In this document: piece after piece, positions 51,295-64,000 of the stretch
Position numbering within the stretch: the first letter of the stretch is position 1
Layout of the letters: every line of letters begins with the position of its first letter
Assembly: GCA_030737835.1 (NCBI GenBank)
Contig: CM060851.1
Location: 682,001 to 746,000, forward strand
Length of the DNA stretch: 64,000 bases
Source: Acorus gramineus
Lineage: Eukaryota; Streptophyta; Magnoliopsida; Acorales; Acoraceae
Direction: 5' to 3'
Made by a program: the position numbers and the translations under genes
Notes under the pieces: generated by a model
The model's input: the letters and a program-made list of their open reading frames with translations, nothing else
Told to the model about the DNA's origin: nothing
Databases searched by the model: none

Positions 51295-53180
51295 TCAATG
51301 ACATGCAAGCATCAGATGTTTTTATCATGCAATTTCTTTGTAACTCGTGTTTAGAACAAAGTGATTTTCCATGATCGATGTTATTTATTCTACAGTGTTC
51401 CTTTTTTAGCATAGTTTACTTTTTTTTTTTCTTCTAGTCATTTGTACGATGTATGGATGCTTTCTCTCAGTTTTAGAAAGTGCATGCTCATTAATATTTA
51501 ACCTCACTGAATCATCATCAGATATCATCTTTTGATCAAACTTTTTAAACTCTATCAGCAGTGCCATCTCTTTTAACAACTGTATTGTGACACATAATTC
51601 AGGTTGGTCCAGTTTGATTAGATCCCATTAATTGTGAACTATAATCCCAGATTTACAAACTTCACAGACCTGCCTGTTATTTGTTGATTCATATATAGCA
51701 CAAATTTATCACCAACACTACCTTATATTATGAAACATTCACAACACAATCAATTTCAATACCATATAATATTTGACATTTGATGTTATTGTTGCAGAGT
51801 TTGAATACTTTAGATCTCATTAGCATGAAGGGAAATTTCATGTATGTTTACCTGAGAACATTGATGAAAGGTGATGGGTACATAAAAAAAACATGCAGAT
51901 GTAATATTTGATGCAATACACACCCAAAAAGAATTGCAGACCATTTAAGCCCCAGCTGAGTTATGCAACTGCACCTACAAAAATTTATAGTCATTAACAG
52001 GTTTATCAGTTTAGACTTTTTTTTTTTTTTTTAGCTGCTCAGTTGTGACGGTTATCTGATAAACTATAGTTTTATGCTTCAGTTCTGATGCAGGGTGTTC
52101 ATGAAGGTAAATGACTTCCTGTTTGGGCATTGATATGATCAGTTTGTTTCCTCGCTTTCTCCTTGTCGGTCTGTTGTTCCTCTTCGTTCATCTCATTCTT
52201 CCGTCTCTTTTTTCCCGTTTGTTTTGGGAATAAGCCCCCAGATAACCCCGTATAACCTTGAATAAAGCCTGTTTGGAAACCCTGAATAACCCCTGATAAA
52301 GTATGTCATAACAAACTGGGATAAAGTGGTACATAGATTTTAATCAACCCTGGAATTAGAGTTATCTTAGGTTATTCCATTCATAGAATATGTGAGTCCA
52401 CTGTCAAATCAACTGTCATCACCTCTTATAAATCACCTATCAAATCAACTATCATTATTTTTTCATCTTTTATAAATCCTTATCCATACTTTATTCACAT
52501 TTTACTGAAACAACAAAACATTTATTTTTATGTTTACCAACGAGAATAATTTAAAACACAACCAAACACAAAATTACTTTATTCTTATTTATATTCACTT
52601 ATATTTAGATAAATATATACTTAAAAATAAATCATATTCCTGTTCCAAACAGGGGTGAATCGTCTTCTCTTTTATTTGTAAATGCTTTTTTAGAGACTCA
52701 ATGTGTGTGCAAATTAAATATATTCAAATAGATCTTTAATGTCGCATATCTACTTAATTGGGTGTGCAAATAGAATCTAACGGTACAAATAGAGGTACCC
52801 CAATGGCAGCCCAACATTTTTGAAAAATGTTATACTTAATCTATTTTATAGGATAAAATATAGACAACACATTTTTTCAATATTGTAATTTTTTTTAAAT
52901 CATATATTTTATCTAATGAGATATGTAATTTTATAAAATATAAAATATATACTTCAATTGGAATGGCATCATTTATATTGTTAAAAAAATTAAATTTTTT
53001 TTAACTGAGATATATACCTAGATACAGTGAGCAGTGACCCCTCTGTGAATTTTTGTAGATGAGGTGATTTAAAAAAAAGAAATCCACCAAATTTTTAAAA
53101 AAGTTTGACACCGCCCTGAGTGGTTGGGGCTACGGAGCTATAAAATCGTACTGAGTGTACCAGAATTGAAATTTATTTTG
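51295..53180. other. intergenic, F-box C to CCT8
   Basis: 3' flank of F-box C, then AT-rich DNA with a T run near 52,020 and a possible MITE at 52,268-52,653. No gene seen. Confidence 0.6.
52268..52653. mobile_element. possible MITE
   Basis: The left CCTGTTTGGAA and the right TTCCAAACAGG are inverted copies about 386 bp apart, with extra weak pairing beyond. No clear target duplication, so this is tentative. Confidence 0.35.
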
Positions 53181-53357
53181 GATCGGGCTTGAGAGTACTA
53201 ATAACCCGGCCCGTTTATCCGGACTGCTTTCTTCAGCACTCTCGGGAACCCTCTTCATTTTCTCTCCAGCAACCCAACGTTAAAACCTACTAGGGTTTCC
53301 AAAAAGCCTCTCTCTCTCTCTCCATTCGATTCCCATTAGGGTTTCTGTTCTTCGAAA
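53181..53357 (+). promoter_or_regulatory. CCT8 promoter / 5' UTR
   Basis: Contains ATAACCCGGCCCGTTTATCC, two reversed telo-boxes (CTAGGGTTT near 53,290 and TTAGGGTTT near 53,336) and a (CT)n leader tract just before the ATG. Typical of plant housekeeping genes. Homologous to the block upstream of F-box C. Confidence 0.6.
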
Positions 53358-56300
53358 ATGGTGTACCAGACGCAACCGTACGGGATCCAGTCGATGCTGA
53401 AGGAGGGGCACAAGCACCTCTCGGGACTCGACGAGGCCGTCCTCAAGAACATCGACGCTTGCAAGCAGCTCTCCGTCATCACCCGCACCTCCCTCGGCCC
53501 GAATGGTACCACAAATCCCTCTGTCGACATCGATTTCCATCATGAAATGTGTTAAAAATCGTTTTTTTTTTTTGTTAGTTTTGTTAGGAGTGACTTGAGT
53601 GTATCTGATGTTTGAAGTTGGGGGTGGGTTTGGGGTTCCGTTTTGATCCTTAAAAGGGTTTTTGATTCATCGGTCAAGTTAGGATTTTGGGTTTCATGTG
53701 GCATTTTCGGTTCAGTGATTATGAAGGGAAGGGTTAATAGAGCAACATGAGATGTGTTATGATTTATGAATTCAGATATTTAGATTTCTGTTGTTTTTTT
53801 TAACCTCAGTTGATTATATCCCACCTTAATTGTGACTAATCCGCATTAAATTAACCAAATCCATCTCTTATTGCATCAAGAATGCAGACTTGAGAAGCAA
53901 CAGTTATTTCAATAAAAAGTCCATTGTGGCCAATTATCGTATGTTATCGTCACTGTCATGCGATTGCACATATTCAAAATAGTGTGAACTGGTTCCCACA
54001 ATGGCCATGGCAGGGTAGGCCGTTATTAAAGAATCCTGGCTGTACTAATCACCAAACAGAATGGTTGTTTATATTATGTTGGTGGAGGTGTGCGGCAATT
54101 AATTCACGTTTTGTGCATCATTTCTGTGTATATTCTATATTTTTAACTTGTGTTATTCAGGTATGAATAAGATGGTGATCAATCACTTGGATAAGCTATT
54201 TGTTACGAATGATGCTGCTACCATCGTCAGTGAACTTGAGGTTCAGCATCCCGCCGCAAAGATTCTGGTGTTAGCAGGAAAAGCCCAGCAGGAGGAGATT
54301 GGAGATGGAGCTAATTTGGCTATATCGTTTGCTGGTGAGCTTCTTGAAGGCGCAGAGGAGCTTATCAGGATGGGTCTTCACCCGAGCGAGATCATCAGTG
54401 GCTATATTAAGGCCATCGATAAGGTTTGATTTCCAACCTTTTAAGGGGTTGTGCAAGTGTTTAAAAATCGTTGATTTTTCATTTGAATAATGCCTTGTGA
54501 AAATGTGGTTGGTTTTGCTTGATCATCAGACCATCAAGATTCTAGATGAGCTTGTTGTGGAAGGATCAGAAAAGATGGACGCCCGGAATAAAGAAGAAGT
54601 TGTTTCCCGAATGAAAGCTGCAGTGGCTAGCAAGCAGTTTGGACAAGAAGATGTCTTGTGCCCTCTTATTGCTGATGTGAGCTACTCTCATGCCTTATGT
54701 CTTTATGCTCTATGGTAATTGTTTAATCTTGGACATAACTAAACTCAAATTTTCATTGCATGGCAGGCTTGCATCCAAGTATGTCCCAAGAATCCAGCAA
54801 ACTTCAATGTGGACAATGTACGTGTCGCAAAGCTTCTCGGAGGAGGGTTACACAATAGTTCTATAATTCGTGGTATGGTATTGAAGAATGACACTGTTGG
54901 CAGTATTAAAAGAATAGAGAAGGCAAAGGTGCAGTGAAAAGCTCTTTTTTATTAATGAGATTTTCATTATATTTATGGTTCCTGGTTATGTCCTAGTTTT
55001 CTCAATGTAATCGACATATCTTGTTATATCTTTTCCCATTTTTCTAATTACGTCATAAGATGTTTCTTAATGTAATTTACATATTCTTCTTATGTCTTCC
55101 CATCATTATTGGATATATGTGCATGAGTATTGAATTGTGATTTTTTTAATCCCTGAATCTTGAGTTGGAAGAATTCCTGAGCCTCCCAAGTGCAGTGTCT
55201 GTCTGGACCTGTTTGCCTACTAGGGGCATTTTGCTATAATTTTCTTATTTCTGTAATATATATAAATGCCCATGCCCTCCTTGGTGTGTTCCTTTGCAGA
55301 TTGCAGTATTTGCTGGAGGTGTTGATACATCGGCGACTGAAACAAAGGGAACTGTTCTAATTGAAAGCGCTGAGCAGGTTGTATATTTTTGGAAGAAGCT
55401 TATTATGGAAGATATTCTATATATACATTCTTTTCTTTTGAACCCGTTGAAGTTCTGAAAAGTTTATGTTGTTTATCTCCAAATTTCCTAGATTTTTTTT
55501 CTTTCGAATTCATGTGGTTCTAGTTATGTTTCTTAGTTGTTGCCATCATCATTTGTGAGGGTTAAACCACCTTTTACTACATGTCTCTTGATAGTCTTGG
55601 ATGGTAATACTCTCCTGCTGGAAAGGATTACAACTCCAAATTGTTACTATTTGCATTGCACATGATGTCACCAGCACGCATGTATGCCTGCATGCTGAGG
55701 ATGGCCCAATGTGTATAAAGTGCTTGTTGATGGATTCAACATTAATCTGAAAAGTTGAATCCATTAATCGAGGAATAGGCTTCAGTAGCTCTGTTTGTAG
55801 TGGTAGATCCCTCCTCGACTACTTTATTTTTTATTTGTCTTTGGGCATGTGTTCCTTGATTAATATAATTGAGGCTCATGCCTACCATTCCATAAAAAAA
55901 AACATTAATGTGAAATGCTCATATTGATTTCATGTGCGTGTGAGTAGGATGGTAGTTGACACCAGTCATGTTGGTCATTCTTAAAATCTGTTCTTAACTT
56001 GCTATTGACTATTGCATATGTTGGAATGATGCTTCTGAGAATGCCAGCCTGTCAAGTAGCTTGGTTTTTTTTTATACTTAACGTTTGTTGCACCTTTTTC
56101 CTTTGGCAGCTTGAGAATTATGCAAAAACTGAGGAAGCTAAAGTGGAGGAGCTTATAAAAGCTGTTGCCGACTCGGGTGCCAAAGTCATTGTTAGTGGGG
56201 CAGCGGTTGGGGAGATGGCATTACATTTCTGTGAGCGTTACAAGTAATATGGAACTTTCACATACTGCTTGTTATACTTTTCCCTGCGTGCTTTGCATTT

Positions 56301-59165
56301 GTTTCTGTAGCTTATTTTGGATGGTGATTATGTCACTCAAAATTATGCATATTAAATATGGAACAGTTTTAAACTGAAAATATGAGGGGGAACTGTAAAT
56401 TGTTTGGGTATTATTGATTTGTTCTAGTGCTGTTTTGTCGGCAGTCAAATTATATGCTTTTCATTGATCACATTTATTTGTGGTTTTATCCCAGTGTCAC
56501 GCTATGTGGAATGGGTGGTCATAGTTTACTTATCCTGCTGTTATATGGTTTACATCACTACATGCTTGCTGCTTCTGGTCTAGGTATATGATCATTTTGC
56601 TCTACATGTCATAATGTTCTTATGCTTGCATGCTGAATGCTTTCAGGCACAATGCAGAACTTGCAGATGTAATATACGTGAAAACCCATTTTTTTGTTTA
56701 ACAAGATTGCTATTGCTTTAATGCTATCTATATGTAAGGGGCAGACAACTGTATCTGTTCATATATAGACATGCAATATCCATACGTGGGGGCATATGAC
56801 AGTATCTATTCATATATATACATGTACACATGCGTTCAACTGCTTGGGGTAACTGCTCGCAGCTTTGTTGCATAGATTGCATCTGCATCATTGCATGCTA
56901 TGAACATTTGTTTTATGCCCTTGTTAATAGTAGAGAAACTGGTACTTATTAACTGCTTTTACACGCAGGCTCATGGTCTTGAAAATAAGCTCAAAGTTTG
57001 AACTAAGAAGATTTTGTAGGACAACTGGTTCTGTAGCTCTGGTAAGTCTGTCATTTTCTGGCTTTTGCAATGTAGTTGTGATCTCCTTTTTGATGTCCTT
57101 TTTGGCAACCATGACTGCAGTTGAAGTTGAGCCAACCGAATCCAGATGAGCTGGGATATGCTGATTCAATTTCTGTAGAAGAAATTGGTGGTGCTCGGGT
57201 ATAGTTACAAGTCTTGTGAAGAACACATCGATTTTCTTTGTTAGATATGCTTGGCGATCTCTATATCATGTTTCTTGTCTTTCTTAGGTCACTGTTGTGA
57301 AGAATGAAGAAGGTGGAAATTCTGTTGCCACGGTGGTTGTACGAGGAAGTACTGACAGTATATTGGATGACCTTGAGAGAGCAGTTGACGATGGTGTTAA
57401 TACCTACAAGGTTTTATTTCTTCTTTGGTCAAATTTTTGTTCTTATTATCTGACTTTGCTTGGATTGTGGTAAATAGATTGTAATCTTCTGAACCTTCAC
57501 GATTCATTAAAACTTGTGGCGATCGTTGGTTTTCTTTTAATTGTTTCTTTGGATCAGGCCATGTGCAGGGACAGCCGCATAATTCCGGGGGCTGCTGCTT
57601 CTGAAATTGAATTAGCAAAAAAATTGAAGGAGTTCTCCTTTACAGAGACAGGGTAACATGTTTTCCTGTAGCCCATTAAAATTTTTAGGGTGATTTCACC
57701 TGATATTTTATTATGGTAGTGCCATCTTTGGTACTATTTCCTGTGGAATTGATGGCACAGATATTTCTATGAATGATGGATGTCTGTTTACTTTGATGAC
57801 CATTATTTATACACACATATAGTAATATACAAACAAATATAATTGGATTGGCTATCAAAAGATTCAGCTTGTTCTGAGAGTATTAGGGTTTTAGACAGTA
57901 ATAAGCTTCATTTTAGTCTTTGTCTACTGTTCATTATCTAGTAGCCAAGGAAATTTTTGATGAATCTTGTTGTTATGTATCATGGAACTGTAGTCCAAAC
58001 AATGGTATCGTAGACTAGATTGGTGGATCCTAGAATTTGATTGCATGACACAATCAGACAATCACTACCATTTTTGTGTTTTCCCCTGGTTACTAGCACG
58101 ACAAGTTTTCTAGGATTTCTTTTTTATGTGACACATGCAATAAGAAATATTTTTTTATTTTTTTTATGATATGATATTTTTGGACATTGGATGCTAATAT
58201 TGGGTTCTCAAAAACTTTTTTTTTCTTTTACAGATTGGATCAGTACGCCATTGCGAAATTCGCTGAAAGCTTTGAGATGATACCCAATACCCTTGCCGAG
58301 AATGCAGGGCTGAATGCGATGGAGATCATTTCTTCTCTTTATGCCAGCCATGCAGCAGGCAACAATAGAGTGGGTATTGACTTGGAGGAGGGGGCCTGCA
58401 AGGATGTCTCCACCAAGAATATTTGGGACCTCCATGTCACCAAGTAAGCCACTCATGCCATTGTGCCAACCAATCGACCAGCTTTGAAAAGCATTCTGAT
58501 TTTCCCTCTAGTAACTGTTTCAAGTTTTTTTTTCTGGAGCAATATTATATTTTCAAGGGACTAACCATCATGTTAGATCCTGTACAATGTTGTCATGTCA
58601 CACAACTGGCATTGGAATATCGATTTCCAATTTTCCATCCTGATCCTCTTTTGGACAGGTTTTAGAACAAGAAAAAGAAAAGTCAAATTCACAAACCATG
58701 CAGAGCAAAATTATATGCTCTGACAAAAAAAAAATGCAAAACTTGAAATAAAATTAGTATCTTAGTCAAGTTTTGATGAAAATGTAATTCTTTCTCGCGA
58801 TGGTAAATATACATAAAAAGTGTTCTTTTAGATGAATTGAAGCTATGTGAATATGAAATGAGATATTCCAAAAAAGGTCTTATGAGATGATAAAATTATA
58901 TAAAAAAGGCTTCCTTGTGATATTGCAAAATTGATGGTCCTCTTTGCTAGGTTCTTCGCCCTCAAGTATGCTGCGGACGCTGCCTGCACTGTACTTCGGG
59001 TCGACCAGGTGAACCATCATATCATAAACACTTGCTATTATTGTCTTATGATGTTCACTGATTTACCTGAACCTTTTTATTGTCCTCTCACAATGGCAGA
59101 TTATAATGGCAAGACAAGCTGGTGGACCAAGGAGAGAACAACCCGCGGGGATGGACGAGGACTGA
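53358..59165 (+). CDS. CCT8: T-complex protein 1 subunit theta (chaperonin CCT8)
   Basis: Subunit of the cytosolic TRiC/CCT chaperonin, which folds actin, tubulin and other proteins with ATP. Thirteen exons, all GT-AG: 53358-53505, 54161-54423, 54530-54676, 54767-54928, 55300-55377, 56110-56243, 56969-57041, 57121-57198, 57288-57410, 57558-57652, 58234-58443, 58951-59008, 59100-59165. Product 544 aa, the normal length. Motifs in order: MVYQTQPYGIQSMLKEG, RTSLGPNGMNKMV (about 43-55), NDAATI, QQEEIGDGAN (ATP-site loop, near residue 95), the substrate-binding apical part with KLLGGGLHNS, VFAGGVDTSATETKG, VIVSGAAVGEMALHF and KFELRRFCRTTG, then VVVRGSTDSILDDLERAVDD, RIIPGAAASEIELA, AGLNAMEIISSLY and DLEEGACKDV. 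The end is AGMDED. I see no disrupted motif. Confidence 0.95.
55747..55900 (+). mobile_element. truncated poly(A) retroposon in CCT8 intron 5
   Basis: Flanked by AACATTAAT at 55738-55746 and 55901-55909. Ends in GGCTCATGCCTACCATTCC and an A run, as expected for a 5'-truncated LINE or SINE insertion in sense orientation. Family not certain. Confidence 0.55.
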
Positions 59166-60300
59166 TTTCCAGGTTTCACGGGCGGTGTGTCAAGTTGCTT
59201 CTTGTGATTTTCTGCTACTTGGAGAGGGAAAAAAAATTGATTTGAGAAAGGGCAACTTGTAAAAGTTTTGTATTGGATGTAGGTGTAACCTAAATGATGA
59301 TTGTGTGTGTTTTCATCTTCATGGTGTCCATTTTAAAGCTTATTGTTGTTACTATTTTTATTTTATTTTGCTGGGAAGATAGCTGTATCCCAAGGGTTAT
59401 CATAATTGTGTAAAACTAGAATTGGTGCATGAAGGGCAACTTGCATGGTTGCATGCATGTCCTCATGGTGGTCGATGTTTGGGCATTGTTACAAGCAATC
59501 TTTATATGCATGCAGTTACACATGCAATCTCATTTCATTGTGAAATAATATTTTATCTATATTGTAGTATCACATCTCAGTATATTAATATCATGTCTCA
59601 ATTATGTGTTGGAACTGTGGATTTATTAGTAAATTCATAATCCTAGTTTTTATAAAATTAAATGGTTTAATTTGATGTGTCACATCCAACTATACATTTG
59701 TTATACAAGATTTGCTGTGTCCTAATGAGGGAAAACAAATGTGCATGTCAAATGAAAACACAAACAAATGCATTTCCTATTTTAATTCTCAATTTTATTT
59801 AGATTTTAATTTATTGTTTTTAATTTATCTTATATGTAGGATCTAGACGTAAGTGTAGATGAAATAAGATTGATTTAGATGGTAAGCTCATGACATAAGG
59901 GCATAGTGACCCACGGTGCTCTATTTTGACATTGGACTACAAATTCAAAAAATGATGTTTAGGGCCCTAGCCCTGTCTGCAGCCTTAATCAATACAAATT
60001 TTAATTTTTCAAAAAAAAAAAAAGAAAAAAAGGAAAAAAGAGCATACACTACTGGAATATATATTGCATAAGAATAATATTATATTGTAGGATTCTGAGA
60101 TACATGTTTTTATAAAAAAATAAAACATAAACTTTAGTGAATTACATGGATACATTTACAGAAAATGTAAAAAAATTATTTCAAGGCATATATACCTTGT
60201 TCTTGTTTGTTAGTACGAGCATATACTCCGTTAATTTTCTATCGACGCATATTAAACTAGAATTGGGCTGGAAATAGATCTGAATGTAATAACACCCTTG
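59166..60300. other. intergenic, CCT8 to quinone reductase
   Basis: CCT8 3' UTR followed by AT-rich DNA. An A-rich run at about 60,010-60,040, after CAGCCTTAATCAATACAAA, may be another retroposon tail. No gene. Confidence 0.55.
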
Positions 60301-60597
60301 CACAACAAACGGGCCCGCTACGCAGAACAAACGGGCCAGCCCTTCCAGCTGCTTGGGCCGAGCAGAATCAAATTTGAGTCGAATCGGCCCATTGAGCCCG
60401 CCCAACAATCCTCTCATGATCTCCGAAGAACAATCATAATCACTTCAACTCGTCCAAAACCAAAACAACAAATCCTCAGATTCGCATCTCAAGCGTTCGT
60501 TAGAGATCCAATCATCTCTCCGAAATTAGGGTTTTTCCAGATCAACAGTGAAAAAAAAACGAGAAACCCCGATCGTCGGATGTGAAGAGATCGGACG
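60301..60597 (+). promoter_or_regulatory. quinone reductase promoter / 5' UTR
   Basis: Several GGGCC/GGCCC motifs (near 60,310, 60,333, 60,355 and 60,387) and a reversed telo-box TTAGGGTTT at about 60,527. This site II plus telo-box layout resembles the PNPase and CCT8 upstream regions. Confidence 0.5.
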
Positions 60598-62809
60598 ATG
60601 GGCAAGGGAGGGGGCTGCGTCCCCAGCAAGAAGAAGCGCGTCCCCGCCGTCGCCTCCGATCCCCCGCCGGCCCCCGCCTCGGAATCCGCGGAGGCGGAGC
60701 CCCCATCGGCGGCGTCTGCGAAGCTCCGAATCTTCATCGTGTTCTACTCGATGTACGGACACGTGGAGGGTCTGGCGAGGCGGATGAAGGCCGGAGTCGA
60801 CGGGATCGACGGCGTGGAGGGGGTCCTCTACAGGGTCCCGGAGACGCTCCCGGCGGAGGTGCTGGAGCTCATGAAGGCGCCGGAGAAGGACGAGACGGCG
60901 ATACCGGTGATCCCGTCGGCGGCGGAGATGGTGGGGGCGGACGGGTTCCTGTTTGGGTTCCCGACGAGGTATGGGTGCATGGCGGCGCAGATGAAGGCGT
61001 TCTTTGATTCGACGGGGGGGCTGTGGAAGGAGCAGAGCTTGGCCGGGAAGCCGGCCGGGTTCTTTGTTAGCACCGGGACGCAGGGCGGCGGGCAGGAAAC
61101 CACCGCGTAAGTATTGGAAAAGATTCAATTTTTTAGTCGGCTTTGATTTTGTTTTTGAATTCTGTTAGATCAATTGCTTGAGTTTCTGAATTTTTGAGGC
61201 AATGTGATTGGAGGTATAGTAACAAAGTACTTCCATGCTTTTTCGAATATTTAGTTAAAGTACTCTGATTAGATGTCTTTCGTACAGAATGTACCGTTCT
61301 GCATATAATGAATGTGAAATTTATTAATACATACTAATGCTTGAATTATCTATAAAATTGTCAAATTATCTCCATTCTTTTCCATACGTATCCCTTATGA
61401 TTTACGAATGTATATGTACCAAACATGACATTTAACTGAATATTTGATGTACACTATTATTGTGGGATGGACTCATGGACCAATGATAGTTCTTAGTTCT
61501 TTCTGCAGTGATTTGAATTTGTATATGAAGTAATGGGTGTCTCAGTATTTTTTTGGTCTTAACTAGTACTACTGATTGTGGAATGATCAAAGTTGTGAGC
61601 TTTGGTTGTCTTCGTGGATTATGATTGATTTATGTGTTTGATGGGATGATATTGAATTGGGAATAACGTTACAACGGCGAGACATGCGCATGGAGTGTAT
61701 GTTGAGTCATTCAACTTTGCCAAAAAAAAAATCATGAATTTTTATTCCGAATCCCTTATAGCTTCCTTGAATGCTGGCTTTGCGTTGTTAGAAGAATTTA
61801 TTTTACATATGGCTCATAGAAAACCATCAGTGTTGCTCAGATTTAATGCGGACACTGTTACTTGTGTAAAGTGTTTTTATGATGTCAAGTGATTGAAGTG
61901 GCATTGACTGAGTTGTGCACCTACAATTGAGTTATGCATTATGCAGTTGATTTGAGTGGTCTGCTACATGTGCTTATTGATTGTATTGCGCACAACTCGT
62001 TCTCGGGAGTTCATCCTGTTGGTCATGCTTACCGTTTTCTTCTATGTGATTGGATCCACATGTCAAATAGGTTGGACAATATCTGGTTACTCTTGGCTAA
62101 CATTTAGCCATTTAGGTGTTTCTCTTAATTTAAATGGTTCAATATATCAGATGGAAAACACAATACCTAACTACCCTTTCAAGCTCAAGATTCAAATTTA
62201 TGGAATAGCACCATAGGTAAAACTCAAAGGTTTATTATGCCCTTATCCAAAATACCAGAGTTTTAACGCTCTATTCCAAGACAAGGATATTACAACTCAA
62301 TAATTGGAAAACTTGGTCAGATTTAATTCTCACCTATAAATTCTGAACTCTCACCTATAGCAGTGGAGATTTATTAATTTTCTTTCTTCTTCTGTTGTGG
62401 GGAGAGCAAATTGATCCATTGTTTTCCTAATAATGGTCCACACACCATAGAGTTGCCTACATGACATGAAGCACCTGAATCTATCTTAACTTCCCAAATC
62501 ATTCCATCTCTTTAAAGATAATACATCGGAAATAATTTTTTAAAAACTGAACCATTTGTTATTCTCCATACTTTTTGCAGCTGGACTGCGGTCACTCAAT
62601 TAGCGCATCACGGGATGCTCTTTGTTCCCATTGGTTACACCTTTGGAGCTGGCATGTTCAATATGGATTCCATCAGAGGTGGTACCCCATATGGCGCCGG
62701 AGTCTATGCCGGAGACGGGACGAGGGAGCCGAGCGATATGGAATTGGCACTCGCCGAACACCAAGGTAAATACATGGCTTCTGTAGTCAAGAGACTCGCG
62801 CATCCGTGA
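60598..62809 (+). CDS. NAD(P)H:quinone oxidoreductase, WrbA/FQR1-like
   Basis: FMN-dependent two-electron quinone reductase of the flavodoxin-like WrbA family, thought to limit semiquinone radicals. Two exons, 60598-61106 and 62581-62809, give 245 aa; the GT-AG intron is 1474 bp and splits an Ala codon. Motifs: FYSMYGHVEGLARRM (FMN phosphate loop, near residue 50), GFPTRYGCMAAQMKAFFD, STGTQGGGQETT, LAHHGMLFVPIGYTFGAG, YGAGVYAGDGTREPS. An extension of about 43 residues precedes the core. It begins MGKGGGC, a good N-myristoylation context (Gly2) with Cys7 as a possible palmitoylation site, so membrane attachment is plausible. The length suits the longer plant FQR1-like group, not the 204-aa FQR1. 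Exon 1 is strongly GC-rich, including third positions, unlike exon 2. Confidence 0.93.
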
Positions 62810-63250
62810 TTCTGAAGTTTGTCTTCTGCTTTCAATCTGTCATTGATTTGTGTCTCTTCACATTTCTTTCTCTCTTTTAATTGGTTGGTATATCTGTGTG
62901 GACAGACATCATACCATTTGTTTTTGTTTCAATTGATTGTTTTTTTTGTTCTTTTATGATTGTTCTGCATAAATTATATGTGGAAAGTTGTACATGGACT
63001 TGCAGTTCCATCGCTTGTTGATAATAAAGCTGTGAAGCTATTGGTTTTTGTTTGTCACTTGGCTTCTGTATGTGCTTCTCCTGCATGTCCTCAGCTCAAA
63101 TTCTGCGCTGCTTTTTTTAGGGGAAAAAATTCATATATCTCCCAGAAAAATTAGCTAAATATAATCCTTGTAAATTTAAAAAATCGTCACAAGTCTATGT
63201 TATTAAAAAAATATCGTTTAGTCTTTACCGTCACTCCAACTAATTAAGTA
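62810..63250. other. 3' flank of quinone reductase gene
   Basis: Probable 3' UTR and intergenic sequence. No further gene. Confidence 0.5.
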
Positions 63251-63254
63251 CATG

Positions 63255-64000
63255 TAGGGATGACAATGAGTTGGGTTTTATTGGTAACCTGACCAGGTTC
63301 ACCCTTATTGAGGTGGGTTTGGATTGCATGTTTTCAAGCCCGCCCTGATCCATGTAATACATGGGTGGGTTGTGTTTTGGTTTTATGTTTAAAACCCGAC
63401 TCAACCCGCGAATCCGACCTATATTTGGTCATTAGGATTATGAACTATGAACAAAAATTAATTCCTAATATAGTTTAAAGTTAAAATTCTACTATCACCA
63501 TTTTTTTGCTTTTCATTCATTCATTCACATTTATTTTACAAAAACAATTTTACAATATATCCCTTTTATACAATCAATAGTTCGCCCACCTTAAAAACCA
63601 AATATGTTTGATATTTTTTTTAGTATTTTATCTTTTCATTTTCCTTTTAACATATAAGTCAATAAATTTAATTATTTGGTTTTTATATTTAATTTTGAAT
63701 GAACTATTTATATTGTGTATAAAAAATATTTTAATTAATTCTCAAATGTTTTATGTAATGGATAATTTATATTTTATGAATTTTGATATTTTAGTATTTT
63801 ATGTAAGAACATATTGAAGTTTTTTTTATGAATGTGATTCGTATTCATGTCAAACATAATTTAATTTGTTATACAACTTTTTGTATTAAATTAACTATAG
63901 AGACTGAGCAATTCAACTCATTTTAACGGGGGTGGAGTGGGTGTGGATTTTAAGATGTAATATCGGAAATAGAATGGGGTTGAGTGAGATGGATATGGAG
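63255..64000. repeat. possible hAT-type repeat, cut by window end
   Basis: Begins GTAGGGATGACAATGAGTTG and continues with ACCCG/CGGGT-like blocks (AAAACCCGACTCAACCCGCG near 63,390). This resembles a common plant repeat end of the type TAGGGATGGCAATGGG. A similar GGGGGTGGAGTGGGTGTGG block appears near 63,930. The right edge is outside the window. Confidence 0.35.

Noticed and set aside
60526..61128. 200-aa minus-strand frame and other frames overlapping the quinone reductase exon
   Set aside because: GC-rich coding DNA leaves other frames open. The plus-strand frame has the WrbA motifs, a donor and a matching second exon.

Overview
This is plant nuclear DNA, most likely from a monocot. Five spliced genes follow plant GT-AG intron rules. 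The first exon of the last gene is extremely GC-rich next to AT-rich surroundings, as is common in monocots. Upstream regions carry telo-box (AAACCCTA) and GGCCCA/GGCCC motifs. I cannot name the species. I saw no tRNA, rRNA, CRISPR or prokaryote-type operon.

Layout, all recognised complete genes on the + strand: (1) 364-484, a possible last exon of an unknown gene. (2) 1907-16939, a complete 24-exon gene for organellar (probably chloroplast) polynucleotide phosphorylase, 930 aa. (3) 22793-24438, F-box/LRR/FBD gene A. (4) 26225-28976, a second copy of PNPase exons 18-24 only. (5) 33638-35288, F-box gene B, frameshifted. (6) 38.5-46.2 kb, a graveyard of F-box leader relics, two minus-strand coiled-coil gene remnants and inverted-repeat transposons. 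(7) 49627-51294, F-box gene C, intact and diverged. (8) 53358-59165, a 13-exon gene for chaperonin CCT subunit theta, 544 aa. (9) 60598-62809, a 2-exon WrbA/FQR1-like NAD(P)H:quinone oxidoreductase gene, 245 aa.

The main event is a tandem duplication of about 12.2 kb. Sequence 13513-25750 (PNPase intron 17 to downstream of F-box A) is repeated at 25751-36617. The junction has about 2 bp of microhomology. PNPase survives intact because its 5' half is joined to the first copy. The second copy is a promoterless KH-S1 fragment whose coding exons I found unchanged. The two F-box copies are nearly identical except for sharp patches of divergence, which suggests gene conversion from other paralogues. 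F-box B also carries a +1 frameshift.

Other notable structures are a 1226-bp near-perfect foldback element with a perfect 9-bp target duplication, a 671-bp MULE-like element with long terminal inverted repeats, and a 42-bp minisatellite found only in copy A. There are also tandem modules upstream of F-box A, and a CCT8-like promoter/5' UTR segment lying upstream of F-box C. The housekeeping genes (PNPase, CCT8, quinone reductase) have no obvious joint function. The interest of the window lies in segmental duplication, F-box birth-and-death and promoter sharing, not in a gene system.
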